Below, in pieces: positions 8,386 to 15,244 of a stretch of DNA of 64,000 nucleotides. The position numbers and the translations under genes were made by a program. The notes under the pieces were generated by a model. The model saw only the letters and a program-made list of their open reading frames with translations. It did not search any database and was not told the origin of the DNA. Source of the stretch: Nocardioides agariphilus (GTDB lineage Bacteria > Actinomycetota > Actinomycetes > Propionibacteriales > Nocardioidaceae); NCBI RefSeq assembly GCF_015352445.1, contig NZ_JADKPO010000001.1:124001-188000 (forward strand). The letters are read 5' to 3'. Positions within the stretch are counted from its first letter, which is position 1. Every line of letters begins with the position of its first letter.

Positions 8386-9318
8386 TCAGGCTCGGTCCGG
8401 ACTCGGTGCTCTCCGCAGGCGGCGGCCCGGGCGGTTCCGGGGCTCGTCGCCCATGCCCTCCGGGCGGTGGTGGTGCAGCGCGAGGAACCGCTCCGGGGCG
8501 GGGAGGTCGATGTCGCCGGAGCTGATCCACTCGAGACTGGTCCGCCGGCCGCGAGAGATGAGCTGGGCGGCGTGGCGGAAGTCCGCGGCCGAGACCGCCA
8601 GCGGGCACAGCGGCGGCAGGACCTTGATCTCGGCGGCTCCCTGCAAGCTGGTGACCTCGTGGATCAGACGCTGCGCGACCAGCATGGTCAACGAGTGCAG
8701 CGCCACACCCACCGCCGATGGCGGCGGTCGCAGCAGCGCGCACGGCGCTCCGGTGGGCAGGACGTAGACGAGCGTGGCGCCCAGGGCGATGGCCTGGGAG
8801 ACGCCCGCGTGCAGCGCCACCGACCCGTCGACGAGGTGACGGCCGACGCTTGCGACCGGAGGCAGGATGCCAGGTATCGCCGCGCTGGCGAGGACGCCGT
8901 CGACCAGGTCGCCGGCCGAGATCAGCACCTCGTGCCCGCTGAGCAGGTCGGCGGCCACCAGGTGGGTCGGCACCCGTGCCTGTGTCAGGTCGTTGATGCC
9001 GGCGTACGCCCTGACGAGCCGTCGGAGGCCGGCATCCGAGGCCACGCCTGGGCTCCGGCCGGCCAGCCCCCGCAGGACTTGACGCGGATCGACCGGGAAG
9101 ATGTCGCGACGACGCAGCCCGGTCCACGCGTCGGCGAGCTCGCCGAGCGAGTCGGGGGACATGCCGTGCCCGGCGACCCACGCGGCGTTCACGGCGCCGG
9201 CCGAGGTGCCGACCAGCAGGTCGGGTCGGACATGGTGCGCGGCGAGTGCCTGCAGCATGCCCACCTGTACGGCCCCGAGGCTGCCGCCTCCGGACAGCAC
9301 GAACGCGGTGGTCGCCAT
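8386..9318 (-). CDS. Patatin-like phospholipase
   Basis: 310 residues. The oxyanion-hole motif GGGSLG (10-15), nucleophile elbow GTSAG with S39, and the catalytic aspartate D164 in HLVDGSV form the Ser-Asp dyad of the patatin family. These are cytosolic or membrane-associated acyl hydrolases of phospholipids or other esters. The last 30 residues are Arg/Pro-rich and not conserved. GAGGAG lies just before the ATG. It ends 2 bp from the convergent GH15 stop and starts downstream of the terminator of the next minus-strand operon, so it is likely transcribed alone. Confidence 0.9.
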   Translation of the reverse strand: MATTAFVLSGGGSLGAVQVGMLQALAAHHVRPDLLVGTSAGAVNAAWVAGHGMSPDSLGELADAWTGLRRRDIFPVDPRQVLRGLAGRSPGVASDAGLRRLVRAYAGINDLTQARVPTHLVAADLLSGHEVLISAGDLVDGVLASAAIPGILPPVASVGRHLVDGSVALHAGVSQAIALGATLVYVLPTGAPCALLRPPPSAVGVALHSLTMLVAQRLIHEVTSLQGAAEIKVLPPLCPLAVSAADFRHAAQLISRGRRTSLEWISSGDIDLPAPERFLALHHHRPEGMGDEPRNRPGRRLRRAPSPDRA

Positions 9319-9347
9319 GTCGTCTCCTCGATGACGAGGGTGGGTGA

Positions 9348-9381
9348 GGCCAGGCCACCAACGGGGTTTGGTGGCCTGGCC
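9348..9381. terminator. Hairpin terminator after the 9.4-10.6 kb operon
   Basis: A perfect 14-bp stem (9348-9361 with 9368-9381) closes a six-base loop. It lies just past the stop of the secreted-protein gene and before the patatin start, both on the minus strand, and so separates the two units. The flanks are not T-rich. Confidence 0.7.
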
Positions 9382-9399
9382 GGCCCAGAGGGTTGCTGG

Positions 9400-10146
9400 T
9401 CAGCGGGAGCTGAACCGCTTCGGGAAGGTGCGGATGATGCCGTTACTGAGCAGGTCGGCCATCTCCAGGATGTGGTGGTGGATCTCGTCGTAGTCGGCGA
9501 CGCTGGCGGCGTACTGGCCGTTCAGCTCGTGCGCGGCCTCGGCGAGCGTCTGGTCGAGGTGTGCCGTCATGGCGGTCCGCATCGTGTCCTGGGGCCAGTA
9601 CTTAGGGTTGGCGGCGGCGAGGAAGTCGGCGATCTCGTCGGAGTTGGCGTACCACCTGACGCGCGCCTCCTCGAACGCGGCACTGTCGCCGGTCTTGGCG
9701 GCCTGCAGCAGCTCGACGGCGATGCCGATGTGGCCGTTCAGCAGGGTGGTGAGCTGGTCGCCGGCGGCATCGCCGTAGAACGGCTTGATCGCGTCACCGA
9801 TGTCCACCTGGTTGGCCAGCAGGCGTGCGGCGGTCGCGTCGAAACCGCTGGAGCCGTCGGCGAACGTGACGATCGCGAGCCGGGTCCAGGTGACGTGGTC
9901 CTCCCAGAGCTTGCGCATCTGGTCGTGGAAGGCGGACTGGGCGGTGCGATCGGCCGGGGTCGACGTCGAGACCGCGTGGGCGCTCGTGAGGTGCCCGCTG
10001 GTCGCACTGTGGGTGTGGCCGGGCTCGGTCGCCGACGCGTCGTGGTCGGGACCGACCGAGACGGTGGCAAGGGCGGCAGCCAGGGCAACCGTGCACAGCA
10101 GCGAGAGGAACCAGCCGCGCCGGGCGGCCAGGAGGTGGTGGGTCAT
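9400..10146 (-). CDS. Secreted or membrane-anchored conserved helical protein
   Basis: 248 residues. Residues 11-31 are a hydrophobic signal or anchor segment (GWFLSLLCTVALAAALATVSV). The mature part is helical with conserved aromatic and acidic positions: LWEDHVTWTRLAIVTFADG, NQVDIGDAIKPFYGDAAGDQL, LLNGHIGIAVELLQAAKTGD, WYANSDEIADFLAAANPKYWP, HHHILEMADLLSNGIIRTFPKRF. I recognise this as a conserved family also found in Firmicutes whose members carry unreliable annotations; no activity is known to me. The His-rich exported character could allow metal binding, but that is speculation. It overlaps the upstream membrane gene by 4 bp, forming a two-gene operon divergent from the sigma-factor locus. 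Confidence 0.78.
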   Translation of the reverse strand: MTHHLLAARRGWFLSLLCTVALAAALATVSVGPDHDASATEPGHTHSATSGHLTSAHAVSTSTPADRTAQSAFHDQMRKLWEDHVTWTRLAIVTFADGSSGFDATAARLLANQVDIGDAIKPFYGDAAGDQLTTLLNGHIGIAVELLQAAKTGDSAAFEEARVRWYANSDEIADFLAAANPKYWPQDTMRTAMTAHLDQTLAEAAHELNGQYAASVADYDEIHHHILEMADLLSNGIIRTFPKRFSSR

Positions 10147-10565
10147 GAACGACTCCGTCGGGTCGGGGGCCGCACCAGCGCCCAGGCGGCCATGAGCTCC
10201 ATGCAGGAGACCACGGTGCCGAACGCGTCGAGAGGCTCCGGATGAACAGTCAGACCGGGGATACCGGTGGTGCGCGAGAGCGCGTAGGCGACGGCCACCC
10301 CGACCAGGAGCAGGGCGATCATCGTCGTGACGGTCGGGCCGGCGTCCAGCGCCAGCGCGACCGCGGCCGTCGCCAGCGCGACAGCCGAGACTGCGAACGC
10401 GACAGCCAGGCCGGCCGATTCGTGAGAGTGCGGCACCACGAGCGCCGCGTGGACCCCGGCCGAGGCCGCGCAGACGGACGAGCCGAAGACGACTGTGCGG
10501 GAGCTCGACCCGAGAGCGACAGTCCGGCCCGGCGTTCCGGAGCCGGAGGTCGTGGAAAGGGTCAC
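10143..10565 (-). CDS. Small membrane protein (three to four helices)
   Basis: About 140 residues with hydrophobic segments VVFGSSVCAASAGVHAALVV, GLAVAFAVSAVALATAAVALAL, TTMIALLLVGVAVAYALS and AFGTVVSCMELMAAWALV. The conserved AGVHAALVVPHSHE motif places several histidines at the end of the first helix. The start is uncertain: GTG at 10565 lacks a clear ribosome site and the open frame extends further upstream. The stop overlaps the ATG of the secreted protein (ATGA). The pair is transcribed away from the sigma-factor genes and may be its target or signal input. Confidence 0.7.
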   Translation of the reverse strand: MTLSTTSGSGTPGRTVALGSSSRTVVFGSSVCAASAGVHAALVVPHSHESAGLAVAFAVSAVALATAAVALALDAGPTVTTMIALLLVGVAVAYALSRTTGIPGLTVHPEPLDAFGTVVSCMELMAAWALVRPPTRRSRS

Positions 10566-10570
10566 GGCGA

Positions 10571-10648
10571 TGTTGGTGTCGCGTCGCGACGAGTTCTTAC
10601 CCGGTGCCCTCGAACAGGTAAGACCTCCTGTGCCGGACGACACCAACA
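10571..10648. promoter_or_regulatory. Nested inverted repeats in the divergent control region
   Basis: An 11-bp perfect inverted repeat, TGTTGGTGTCG (10571-10581) with CGACACCAACA (10638-10648), encloses two further dyads: GTCGCG-T-CGCGAC (10578-10590) and ACAGG-8-CCTGT (10614-10631). The block lies between the divergent membrane-protein gene and the sigma-factor genes and overlaps where both promoters must be. It is likely an operator, or a sigma-dependent divergent promoter. Confidence 0.5.
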
Positions 10649-10652
10649 AGAC

Positions 10653-10895
10653 GTGACCGTCCACCATCCCCCAGACCTCGGCCGCCGCTGCGTCGACGAC
10701 GGACCGCCGCTCGACGTACGAACCTGGCGCCGGTGCCGTCTGCTCGAAGCCGGCTTCCCCGCTGAGACCGTGGAAAGACTGGCCGCAGATCGTCGGTACG
10801 ACCTGCACGCCCTTCTCGAACTCGTCGACCATGGCTGCCCACCGTCGCTCGCGGTCCGCATCGTCAAACCCCTCGAGACAGACCCCGCCCCATGA
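10653..10895 (+). CDS. Small conserved actinobacterial protein upstream of ECF sigma factor
   Basis: About 80 residues; the conserved core is TWRRCRLLEAGFPAETVERLAA plus DLHALLELVDHGCPPSLAVRIV, a pattern I recognise from small helical proteins of actinobacteria. The GTG at 10653 is the only sensible in-frame start near the core and has no obvious ribosome site, so leaderless translation is possible. Its TGA overlaps the ATG of the sigma factor (ATGA), implying translational coupling. No function is known to me; its position suggests a role in the regulatory unit that follows. Confidence 0.65.
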   Translation: MTVHHPPDLGRRCVDDGPPLDVRTWRRCRLLEAGFPAETVERLAADRRYDLHALLELVDHGCPPSLAVRIVKPLETDPAP

Positions 10896-11551
10896 CGCTC
10901 GACACCCAGGTGTTCGTCGTTGCCACCCCGACGTACGAGAACGAGGGCTGGGTGGCGGACCTTGCTGCCGGCGGGCCGCCCGGCGTGCTGGCGCAGCGGC
11001 GGCTCCACAGGCTGCTGGTGGGGGCGGCCCGCCGGCAGGTCTGGCGACTGCGCGACCTCCTGCCCGGAGCCGGGCCCGGAGACCTGGAAGACCTGGCCCA
11101 GCAGGCCGCCGACGAGGCCCTGGTCACCGTGCTGCGCAAGCTGGACGACTTCCAGGGACGAAGCCTCTTCTCCACGTGGGCCTACAAGTTCGGCGTCTTC
11201 CAGGCCGGGGTCGAGGTCCGCCGCCAGGCGTGGCGCAGCCGCGAGGTCACGCTTCCCGACCAGCTCACTGCCCTCGACCGAGGCCCTTCACCGGCCGACG
11301 TGGCCGAGGCCTCCGACCTGGCCCGCGCCCTCGAGGACGCCATCGCCACCAGCCTCAGCCCGCACCAACGCAGGGTCGTGCTGGCGCTGCTGGTCGACGA
11401 TGTGCCGATCGACGTACTCGCCGAAAGGCTCGGCTCAACCCGCAACGCCCTGTACAAGACCCTGCACGACGCCCGCGCACGCTTGCGCCGGTCGCTGGTG
11501 ACCCAGGGCTATCTCGACCCTCCCGACGACGAAAGGTCCAAGTCGTCATGA
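10892..11551 (+). CDS. ECF-type RNA polymerase sigma factor
   Basis: 219 residues with sigma-70 region 2 (AADEALVTVLRKLDDFQGRSLFSTWAYKFGVFQAGVEVRRQAW, residues about 72-116) and region 4 (LSPHQRRVVLALLVDDVPIDVLAERLGSTRNALYKTLHDARARLRR, about 152-200), separated by a short linker as in the extracytoplasmic-function group. It directs RNA polymerase to a small set of promoters. The gene overlaps its neighbours on both sides by 4 bp, and the downstream Cys-rich protein is the natural anti-sigma candidate. The target promoters may include the divergent operon at 9400-10565. Confidence 0.88.
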   Translation: MTLDTQVFVVATPTYENEGWVADLAAGGPPGVLAQRRLHRLLVGAARRQVWRLRDLLPGAGPGDLEDLAQQAADEALVTVLRKLDDFQGRSLFSTWAYKFGVFQAGVEVRRQAWRSREVTLPDQLTALDRGPSPADVAEASDLARALEDAIATSLSPHQRRVVLALLVDDVPIDVLAERLGSTRNALYKTLHDARARLRRSLVTQGYLDPPDDERSKSS

Positions 11552-11781
11552 CCAGCACCACGCGCCCGCTGACCGACGACACGGTCGTCCGCCTCCTGCT
11601 CGACACCGACCCCTACCTGTCCTGCGACGACTGCTTCGCCCAGCTGGACCAGTACGTCGAACGACGGGTACGCGAGCCGGGATACGAGGAACCGCGGATG
11701 CGAACCCATCTCGATGGATGCGGCGCCTGCGCCGAGGAAGCCGAGACCTTGCTCAGCCTGGTCCTCGATCCCCCGCGTTAG
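11548..11781 (+). CDS. Small zinc-finger protein, putative anti-sigma factor
   Basis: 77 residues. SCDDCFAQLDQYVERRV and MRTHLDGCGACAEEAETLLSLV give the pattern CxxC...HxxxCxxC, close to the HxxxCxxC signature of zinc-binding anti-sigma factors, but there is no transmembrane segment, so this is a soluble form. The ATG overlaps the sigma-factor stop by 4 bp. Binding the adjacent sigma factor is inferred from position and motif. Confidence 0.8.
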   Translation: MTSTTRPLTDDTVVRLLLDTDPYLSCDDCFAQLDQYVERRVREPGYEEPRMRTHLDGCGACAEEAETLLSLVLDPPR

Positions 11782-12023
11782 TCGGGCAGGTCGTCCTCAC
11801 TGCCGCTGCGCTCGTTCACGACCGCCAACAGCTGCTCGTCCGCCGAGGTGAAGCGGTCCATCTCCTCGCCGGCGTCACAGGTGAACAACCCGACCGTCAC
11901 CTGTTCCCCGTCACGGCCCAGCACCCGCCACACGCCTCCCTGCAGCTCCCAACGGAGCAGCATCGCGACCGACTCGGTGAGATGGGACGGGTCGGTCGTG
12001 CGTCGAGGCCTCACGTCTGCCAT
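11778..12023 (-). CDS. Small conserved protein of unknown function
   Basis: 81 residues beginning MADVRPRRTTDPSHLTESVAMLLRWE. It has a compact core (GGVWRVLGRDGEQVTVGLFTCDAGEEMDRFTSADEQLL). GGGGGAG lies five bases before the ATG at 12023. Sequences of this type occur as orphan small proteins in actinobacteria; no activity is known to me. It is convergent with the zinc-finger gene (4-bp overlap of stops) and divergent from the SufR-like regulator, whose operator lies in the shared upstream region and may control both. Confidence 0.72.
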   Translation of the reverse strand: MADVRPRRTTDPSHLTESVAMLLRWELQGGVWRVLGRDGEQVTVGLFTCDAGEEMDRFTSADEQLLAVVNERSGSEDDLPD

Positions 12024-12040
12024 GAACACTCCCCCTTCCC

Positions 12041-12068
12041 TCTAACAGGGTACTCTGTCGACGTTAGA
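12041..12068. promoter_or_regulatory. Operator of the SufR-like regulator
   Basis: TCTAAC (12041-12046) and GTTAGA (12063-12068) form a perfect inverted repeat 16 bp apart. Inside it ACAGGGTACTCTGT (12045-12058) is a near-perfect 14-bp palindrome. The block is 39 bp before the regulator start and 17 bp before the divergent small gene, as expected for an autoregulatory site. Confidence 0.55.
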
Positions 12069-12107
12069 AACCCAGGCCGCGCGACGTCGACCCAGGATGG
12101 TGGAGCC

Positions 12108-12806
12108 ATGGAGGACCTGCAGGCACAGGTGGCCAGCATCGGCGCGCTCGCCGAGCCGAGTCGGCTGGCCCTCTATCGCTATGTCGCCGGCGCCACCGAA
12201 CCGGTGAGCCGCGAGCAGGCGGCGGCCGCAATGGACCTGCCGTTGCACTCGGTCAAGTTCCACCTGGACCGGCTCGTGGCCGAGGGCCTGCTCGAGGTCG
12301 AGTACCGCCGCCTCACCGGCCGCACCGGCCCGGGTGCGGGCCGCCCGTCGAAGCTCTACCGCCGCACGTCCCGCCACGTCTCGGTCTCGCTCCCCGAGCG
12401 TCGCTACGACCTCGCCGGCGAGGTCCTCGCTGCAGCCGTCGAGCGCTCGACGCGCGAAGGAACACCGATCGCCGAGGCTGTGCAGCAGGTGGCACACGCC
12501 ACCGGTACTCGACTCGGCAGCGAGGCTCCGGTCCCTCGACGTCCACGCCGGGCAGAATCCACCGCGCGTCTGGTCGGCGTGCTCGGCGACCACGGTTACG
12601 AGCCCCGGCTGGTCGACGACGATGTCTGTCTGACGAACTGTCCGTTCGACCGACTCGCGACAGAACACACGGAGCTCGTCTGTGGCATGAACCTCGCCCT
12701 CGTCGATGGCGTGCTCGACGGCCTGCACATCGAGGGAATGTCCGCGCGCCTCGAACCACAGCCTGGATTCTGTTGCGTGAAGGTCGCGACGAAGTTCCCG
12801 GCCTGA
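12108..12806 (+). CDS. Winged-helix regulator with SufR-like cysteine cluster
   Basis: 232 residues. An N-terminal ArsR/DeoR-type winged helix (ALAEPSRLALYRYVAGATEPVSREQAAAAMDLPLHSVKFHLDRLVAEGLLEVEYRR, about 10-65) is followed by a basic linker with GAGRPSKLYRR and a C-terminal domain. That domain carries the cysteines VCLTNCPFDRLATEHTELVCGMN and PGFCCVKV. The NCPF...ELVCGMNLALVDGVL layout is that of SufR and related iron-sulfur-binding repressors. I infer an Fe-S or NO/oxidant-responsive repressor. AGGA lies 10 bases upstream of the ATG. Two palindromes directly upstream probably mediate autoregulation. No suf operon is nearby, so its regulon is open. Confidence 0.83.
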   Translation: MEDLQAQVASIGALAEPSRLALYRYVAGATEPVSREQAAAAMDLPLHSVKFHLDRLVAEGLLEVEYRRLTGRTGPGAGRPSKLYRRTSRHVSVSLPERRYDLAGEVLAAAVERSTREGTPIAEAVQQVAHATGTRLGSEAPVPRRPRRAESTARLVGVLGDHGYEPRLVDDDVCLTNCPFDRLATEHTELVCGMNLALVDGVLDGLHIEGMSARLEPQPGFCCVKVATKFPA

Positions 12807-13111
12807 TTGCGTCTTCCCGGAGATCGAGGGTCCGTCGACGGGTCGCAGTGCAGTCACCGCAGTCCTGTCCAAGCTCAGCGACTGCTCGGTCGGGTGCACA
12901 CGTCCCTTGAGATCGGTGCGGAGACCAGCCCCTCCGCCCGTCGTACGAGGCGGACGCACTCCTTCATTTGTGTGCGCCGGCGACCGAATCGTCAACCGTG
13001 GTCAGAAAGCACAAACGCCGCGGTGGGTGTTGGGCCACATGCCCATTCCGAACCGTGCGCTCCCGTCGCAGAGTGCGTTCACGGGAAGACCGATCTCTCC
13101 AGGAGGCACTC
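12807..13111. other. Non-coding interval before the His/Ala-rich gene
   Basis: About 305 bp with no frame that looks protein-coding. Apart from the ribosome site AGGAGG (13101-13106) of the next gene I see no clear promoter, repeat or RNA structure in it. Confidence 0.5.
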
Positions 13112-13357
13112 ATGGCACAAGACCAGTCCGTAGCGCAGTACACCAGTGCGGCCGACGAGCTCGAGAGGGCGGTGGCTCACTACCGCGAAGCCGCTCGGCA
13201 CTCCGCGCTGCGCGAGCACGTCAAGGCCGCGCACCACGCCCACATCGCGCGGGGCCACTTCCTCAACGCCCAGGCAACGGCGCACGACGCCGCCAAGTGG
13301 CACGCCGACAACTTCAGCGACACCGTGATGCAGGAGCACCCGGTGGTGAACGTCTGA
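13112..13357 (+). CDS. Small His/Ala-rich helical protein
   Basis: 81 residues, mostly one amphipathic helix rich in Ala and His: ELERAVAHYREAARHSALREHVKAAHHAHIARGHFLNAQATAHDAAKWHADNF. It resembles the short His/Ala repeats of unknown function found in stress-associated small proteins of several bacteria. AGGAGG is five bases before the ATG. A strong hairpin follows 42 bp after the stop. Metal or membrane-surface binding is possible; nothing is established. Confidence 0.75.
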   Translation: MAQDQSVAQYTSAADELERAVAHYREAARHSALREHVKAAHHAHIARGHFLNAQATAHDAAKWHADNFSDTVMQEHPVVNV

Positions 13358-13399
13358 CCGGGGTCGGACGACACCACCAGCACGCCATCCACTGACACC

Positions 13400-13431
13400 G
13401 AACCCCGGTCCCTCGCGGGGGACCGGGGTTC
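13400..13431. terminator. Bidirectional terminator-like hairpin
   Basis: A perfect 13-bp stem (13400-13412 with 13419-13431) with a 6-base loop lies between convergent genes, the small His/Ala-rich gene and the transporter. It can serve both strands. Confidence 0.78.
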
Positions 13432-13453
13432 GATGCGGGGTGGTGTCGTCGGG

Positions 13454-15100
13454 CTACATGACCAGCACGGCGACGATCGTGGCGAGGACCAGGCCGGTGA
13501 CCACGGGGATGAAGCACCGTCTCGCGAGGTCGAGCACCGGCACGCGGGCGAATCCGGCGACCGCGATCAGCGACGACCAGGCGACGAGGGTGCCTCCACC
13601 GGACCAGATGTTGCCCATCTGCCCGATCGCGGCGAGCGTCTCGGGGTCCACACCGGTCACGTGGCCGAGCGTCCCCGCCAGCGAGCCGGTCAGCGGCAGG
13701 CCGGAGAAGCCCGACCCCTCGAGGCCGGCGATCATGCCGATGATGAGGATGCCGAAGGCTGTCACGAAGCTGTTCTGCGGGATGTGCTCCTGTCCGTGCA
13801 GGACGAGGTCGAACAGGAACGCCGGAGCGCTCGTGGTGCCGTCCTCGTTGGGGGCGATGCTCAGGATCCGGCCCGCGAAGTCACCGTTGCCGATGAAGAA
13901 GAAGCCGGCAATCGGAAGCACCACACCCATGGCCTTGAAGGCGAACACCAGGCCGTCGACCACGTGCTCGGCCGAGCGCTCCAGGAACGTGCTGCGGTTC
14001 TCGGCGAAGGCGGCGAGGAAGATGGTGATCGCCGCGATGCCACCCACGAGTGCCGCCGCGTCGCCGCCCTTGAGGCCGGAGTCGGTGCCGCTGCTCGAGA
14101 TGCTGTAGATCAGGTAGATGATCAGCGCCAGGTAGGCCAGCGGCACCGCGACGGCGAAGACCGTCGACGCCCAGGCCGGTGCCTTGTTCACCGGACCCTC
14201 GTCGCCGGAGCCCGGCCGGCCCGAGAGACTGGGCCGCTCCCACTCGCTGGCGGAGTCCGGCTCGTGGGTAGCCGTGGCCGTGCCACCTGCCCCGATGCCG
14301 TCGGCACCCCCACGCCCGCTCTGGGCGGCCACCAGGGCGGCCGCCTCCTCGCGAAGGGCGGGGCCGTGCCCGATGGTCGGCGGGTCGTCGACCTCGGTCA
14401 TCGCCAGCACCTTGGCCTCGACGTCGCCGGACTCCCACTCCTCGAGCCATTGGTGCGAGGGCTGGCGCATCCTGCGGATCTCGAGCACGTAGCCGATCAC
14501 CAGAGCCGTGATCCCGACGATCAGGGACAGCACCATGGCGCGGTTGGCGACCTTGTCGGGGTCCACACCGGCGGCGGTGGCGGACAGGCCCGGGGCGACG
14601 CGGATGACGAAGTCGCTCGACAGCGCCATTCCCTGACCGGCCACGGCCACGGTGAACGCGACCGCCATGGGGCGAAGTCCCGCGGCGATGGCGACCGGGA
14701 TGAGGACCGCGCCGATCAACGGCACGGCCGGTGTCGGCCAGAAGAACAGGGAGATGAGATAGGTGACCGCGGCCAAGGTCCAGAAGGCCAGGTGCCCGTT
14801 GCGCATCACCGGTCTGAACGGCGCGACCATCTTGGTGTCCGCTCCCAGCGCCTGGAGGGAGCCGAGCATGCCGGTCACGAGAGCGATGATCAGGAAGATG
14901 CTGAAGAGCTCCTGCGCGGCGACCAGGCTGGCGTTGAACACGCCGGCCAGTGCACCAGTGAGGCTCTCCTTGAAGGTCAAGGCTGTGAGGAACGTGAAGA
15001 ACACCGCGGGAACCACGATGTTCTTGCGGGCGAGCATCGTCCCGAGAATCACAAGCACGCCGATGAGGTAGACCCAGTGGGCGGTGGTCAAGTCGTGCAT
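13454..15100 (-). CDS. Polytopic membrane transporter (ion-transporter type)
   Basis: 548 residues with about 12 hydrophobic segments split by a long hydrophilic loop of about 100 residues (WLEEWESGDVEAKV to GDEGPVNKAPAW). The N terminus VYLIGVLVILGTMLARKNIVVPAVFFTFLTALTF, the segment FWPTPAVPLIGAVLIPVAIAAG and C-terminal EGSGFSGLPLTGSLAGTLG resemble antiporters and carboxylate permeases of the ion-transporter superfamily; the exact family is not certain to me. AGGAGG precedes the ATG at 15100. It is divergent from an MFS gene. The intergenic region has a 13-bp motif shared with the oxidase operon promoter, so it may import or export the substrate of that pathway. Confidence 0.8.
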   Translation of the reverse strand: MHDLTTAHWVYLIGVLVILGTMLARKNIVVPAVFFTFLTALTFKESLTGALAGVFNASLVAAQELFSIFLIIALVTGMLGSLQALGADTKMVAPFRPVMRNGHLAFWTLAAVTYLISLFFWPTPAVPLIGAVLIPVAIAAGLRPMAVAFTVAVAGQGMALSSDFVIRVAPGLSATAAGVDPDKVANRAMVLSLIVGITALVIGYVLEIRRMRQPSHQWLEEWESGDVEAKVLAMTEVDDPPTIGHGPALREEAAALVAAQSGRGGADGIGAGGTATATHEPDSASEWERPSLSGRPGSGDEGPVNKAPAWASTVFAVAVPLAYLALIIYLIYSISSSGTDSGLKGGDAAALVGGIAAITIFLAAFAENRSTFLERSAEHVVDGLVFAFKAMGVVLPIAGFFFIGNGDFAGRILSIAPNEDGTTSAPAFLFDLVLHGQEHIPQNSFVTAFGILIIGMIAGLEGSGFSGLPLTGSLAGTLGHVTGVDPETLAAIGQMGNIWSGGGTLVAWSSLIAVAGFARVPVLDLARRCFIPVVTGLVLATIVAVLVM

Positions 15101-15191
15101 GAAGCCTCCTGCGGCTAAGGATGCCTGTAGGTTGCTCGGCCCGGAGAGAGCCCTGCTACGTCGACAGTGCCCAACCCGCCACGCTCTTTCT

Positions 15192-15204
15192 GTGCAAGTT
15201 GTCC
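15192..15204. promoter_or_regulatory. Shared motif GTGCAAGTTGTCC, copy 1
   Basis: Lies between the divergent transporter genes, 40 bp before the plus-strand start and 91 bp before the minus-strand start. The same 13 bp recur at 25334-25346 in the other divergent promoter region of the cluster, at nearly the same distances. CAAGTTG is a small dyad. Probably an operator; the PucR-type regulator at 16656 is the obvious candidate protein. Confidence 0.5.
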
Positions 15205-15244
15205 CTGACCGCCGGCTTGGGACCGAGGCGATCATGGTGATGCG

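Noticed and set aside
7522-10245. A plus-strand open frame of about 900 codons
   Set aside because: It lies antisense or out of frame to the GH15, patatin and secreted-protein genes, is Arg/Pro/Gly-rich and shows no domain; it arises from high GC at third positions.
12807-13133. Plus-strand frame starting at 12807 directly after the SufR-like gene
   Set aside because: No ribosome site or conserved pattern; it runs through the start region of the well-supported small His/Ala-rich gene in another frame.
13433-15118. A 560-codon plus-strand frame opposite the transporter at 13454-15100
   Set aside because: Very hydrophilic Arg/Gly/Asp/His-rich sequence typical of antisense to a membrane protein.
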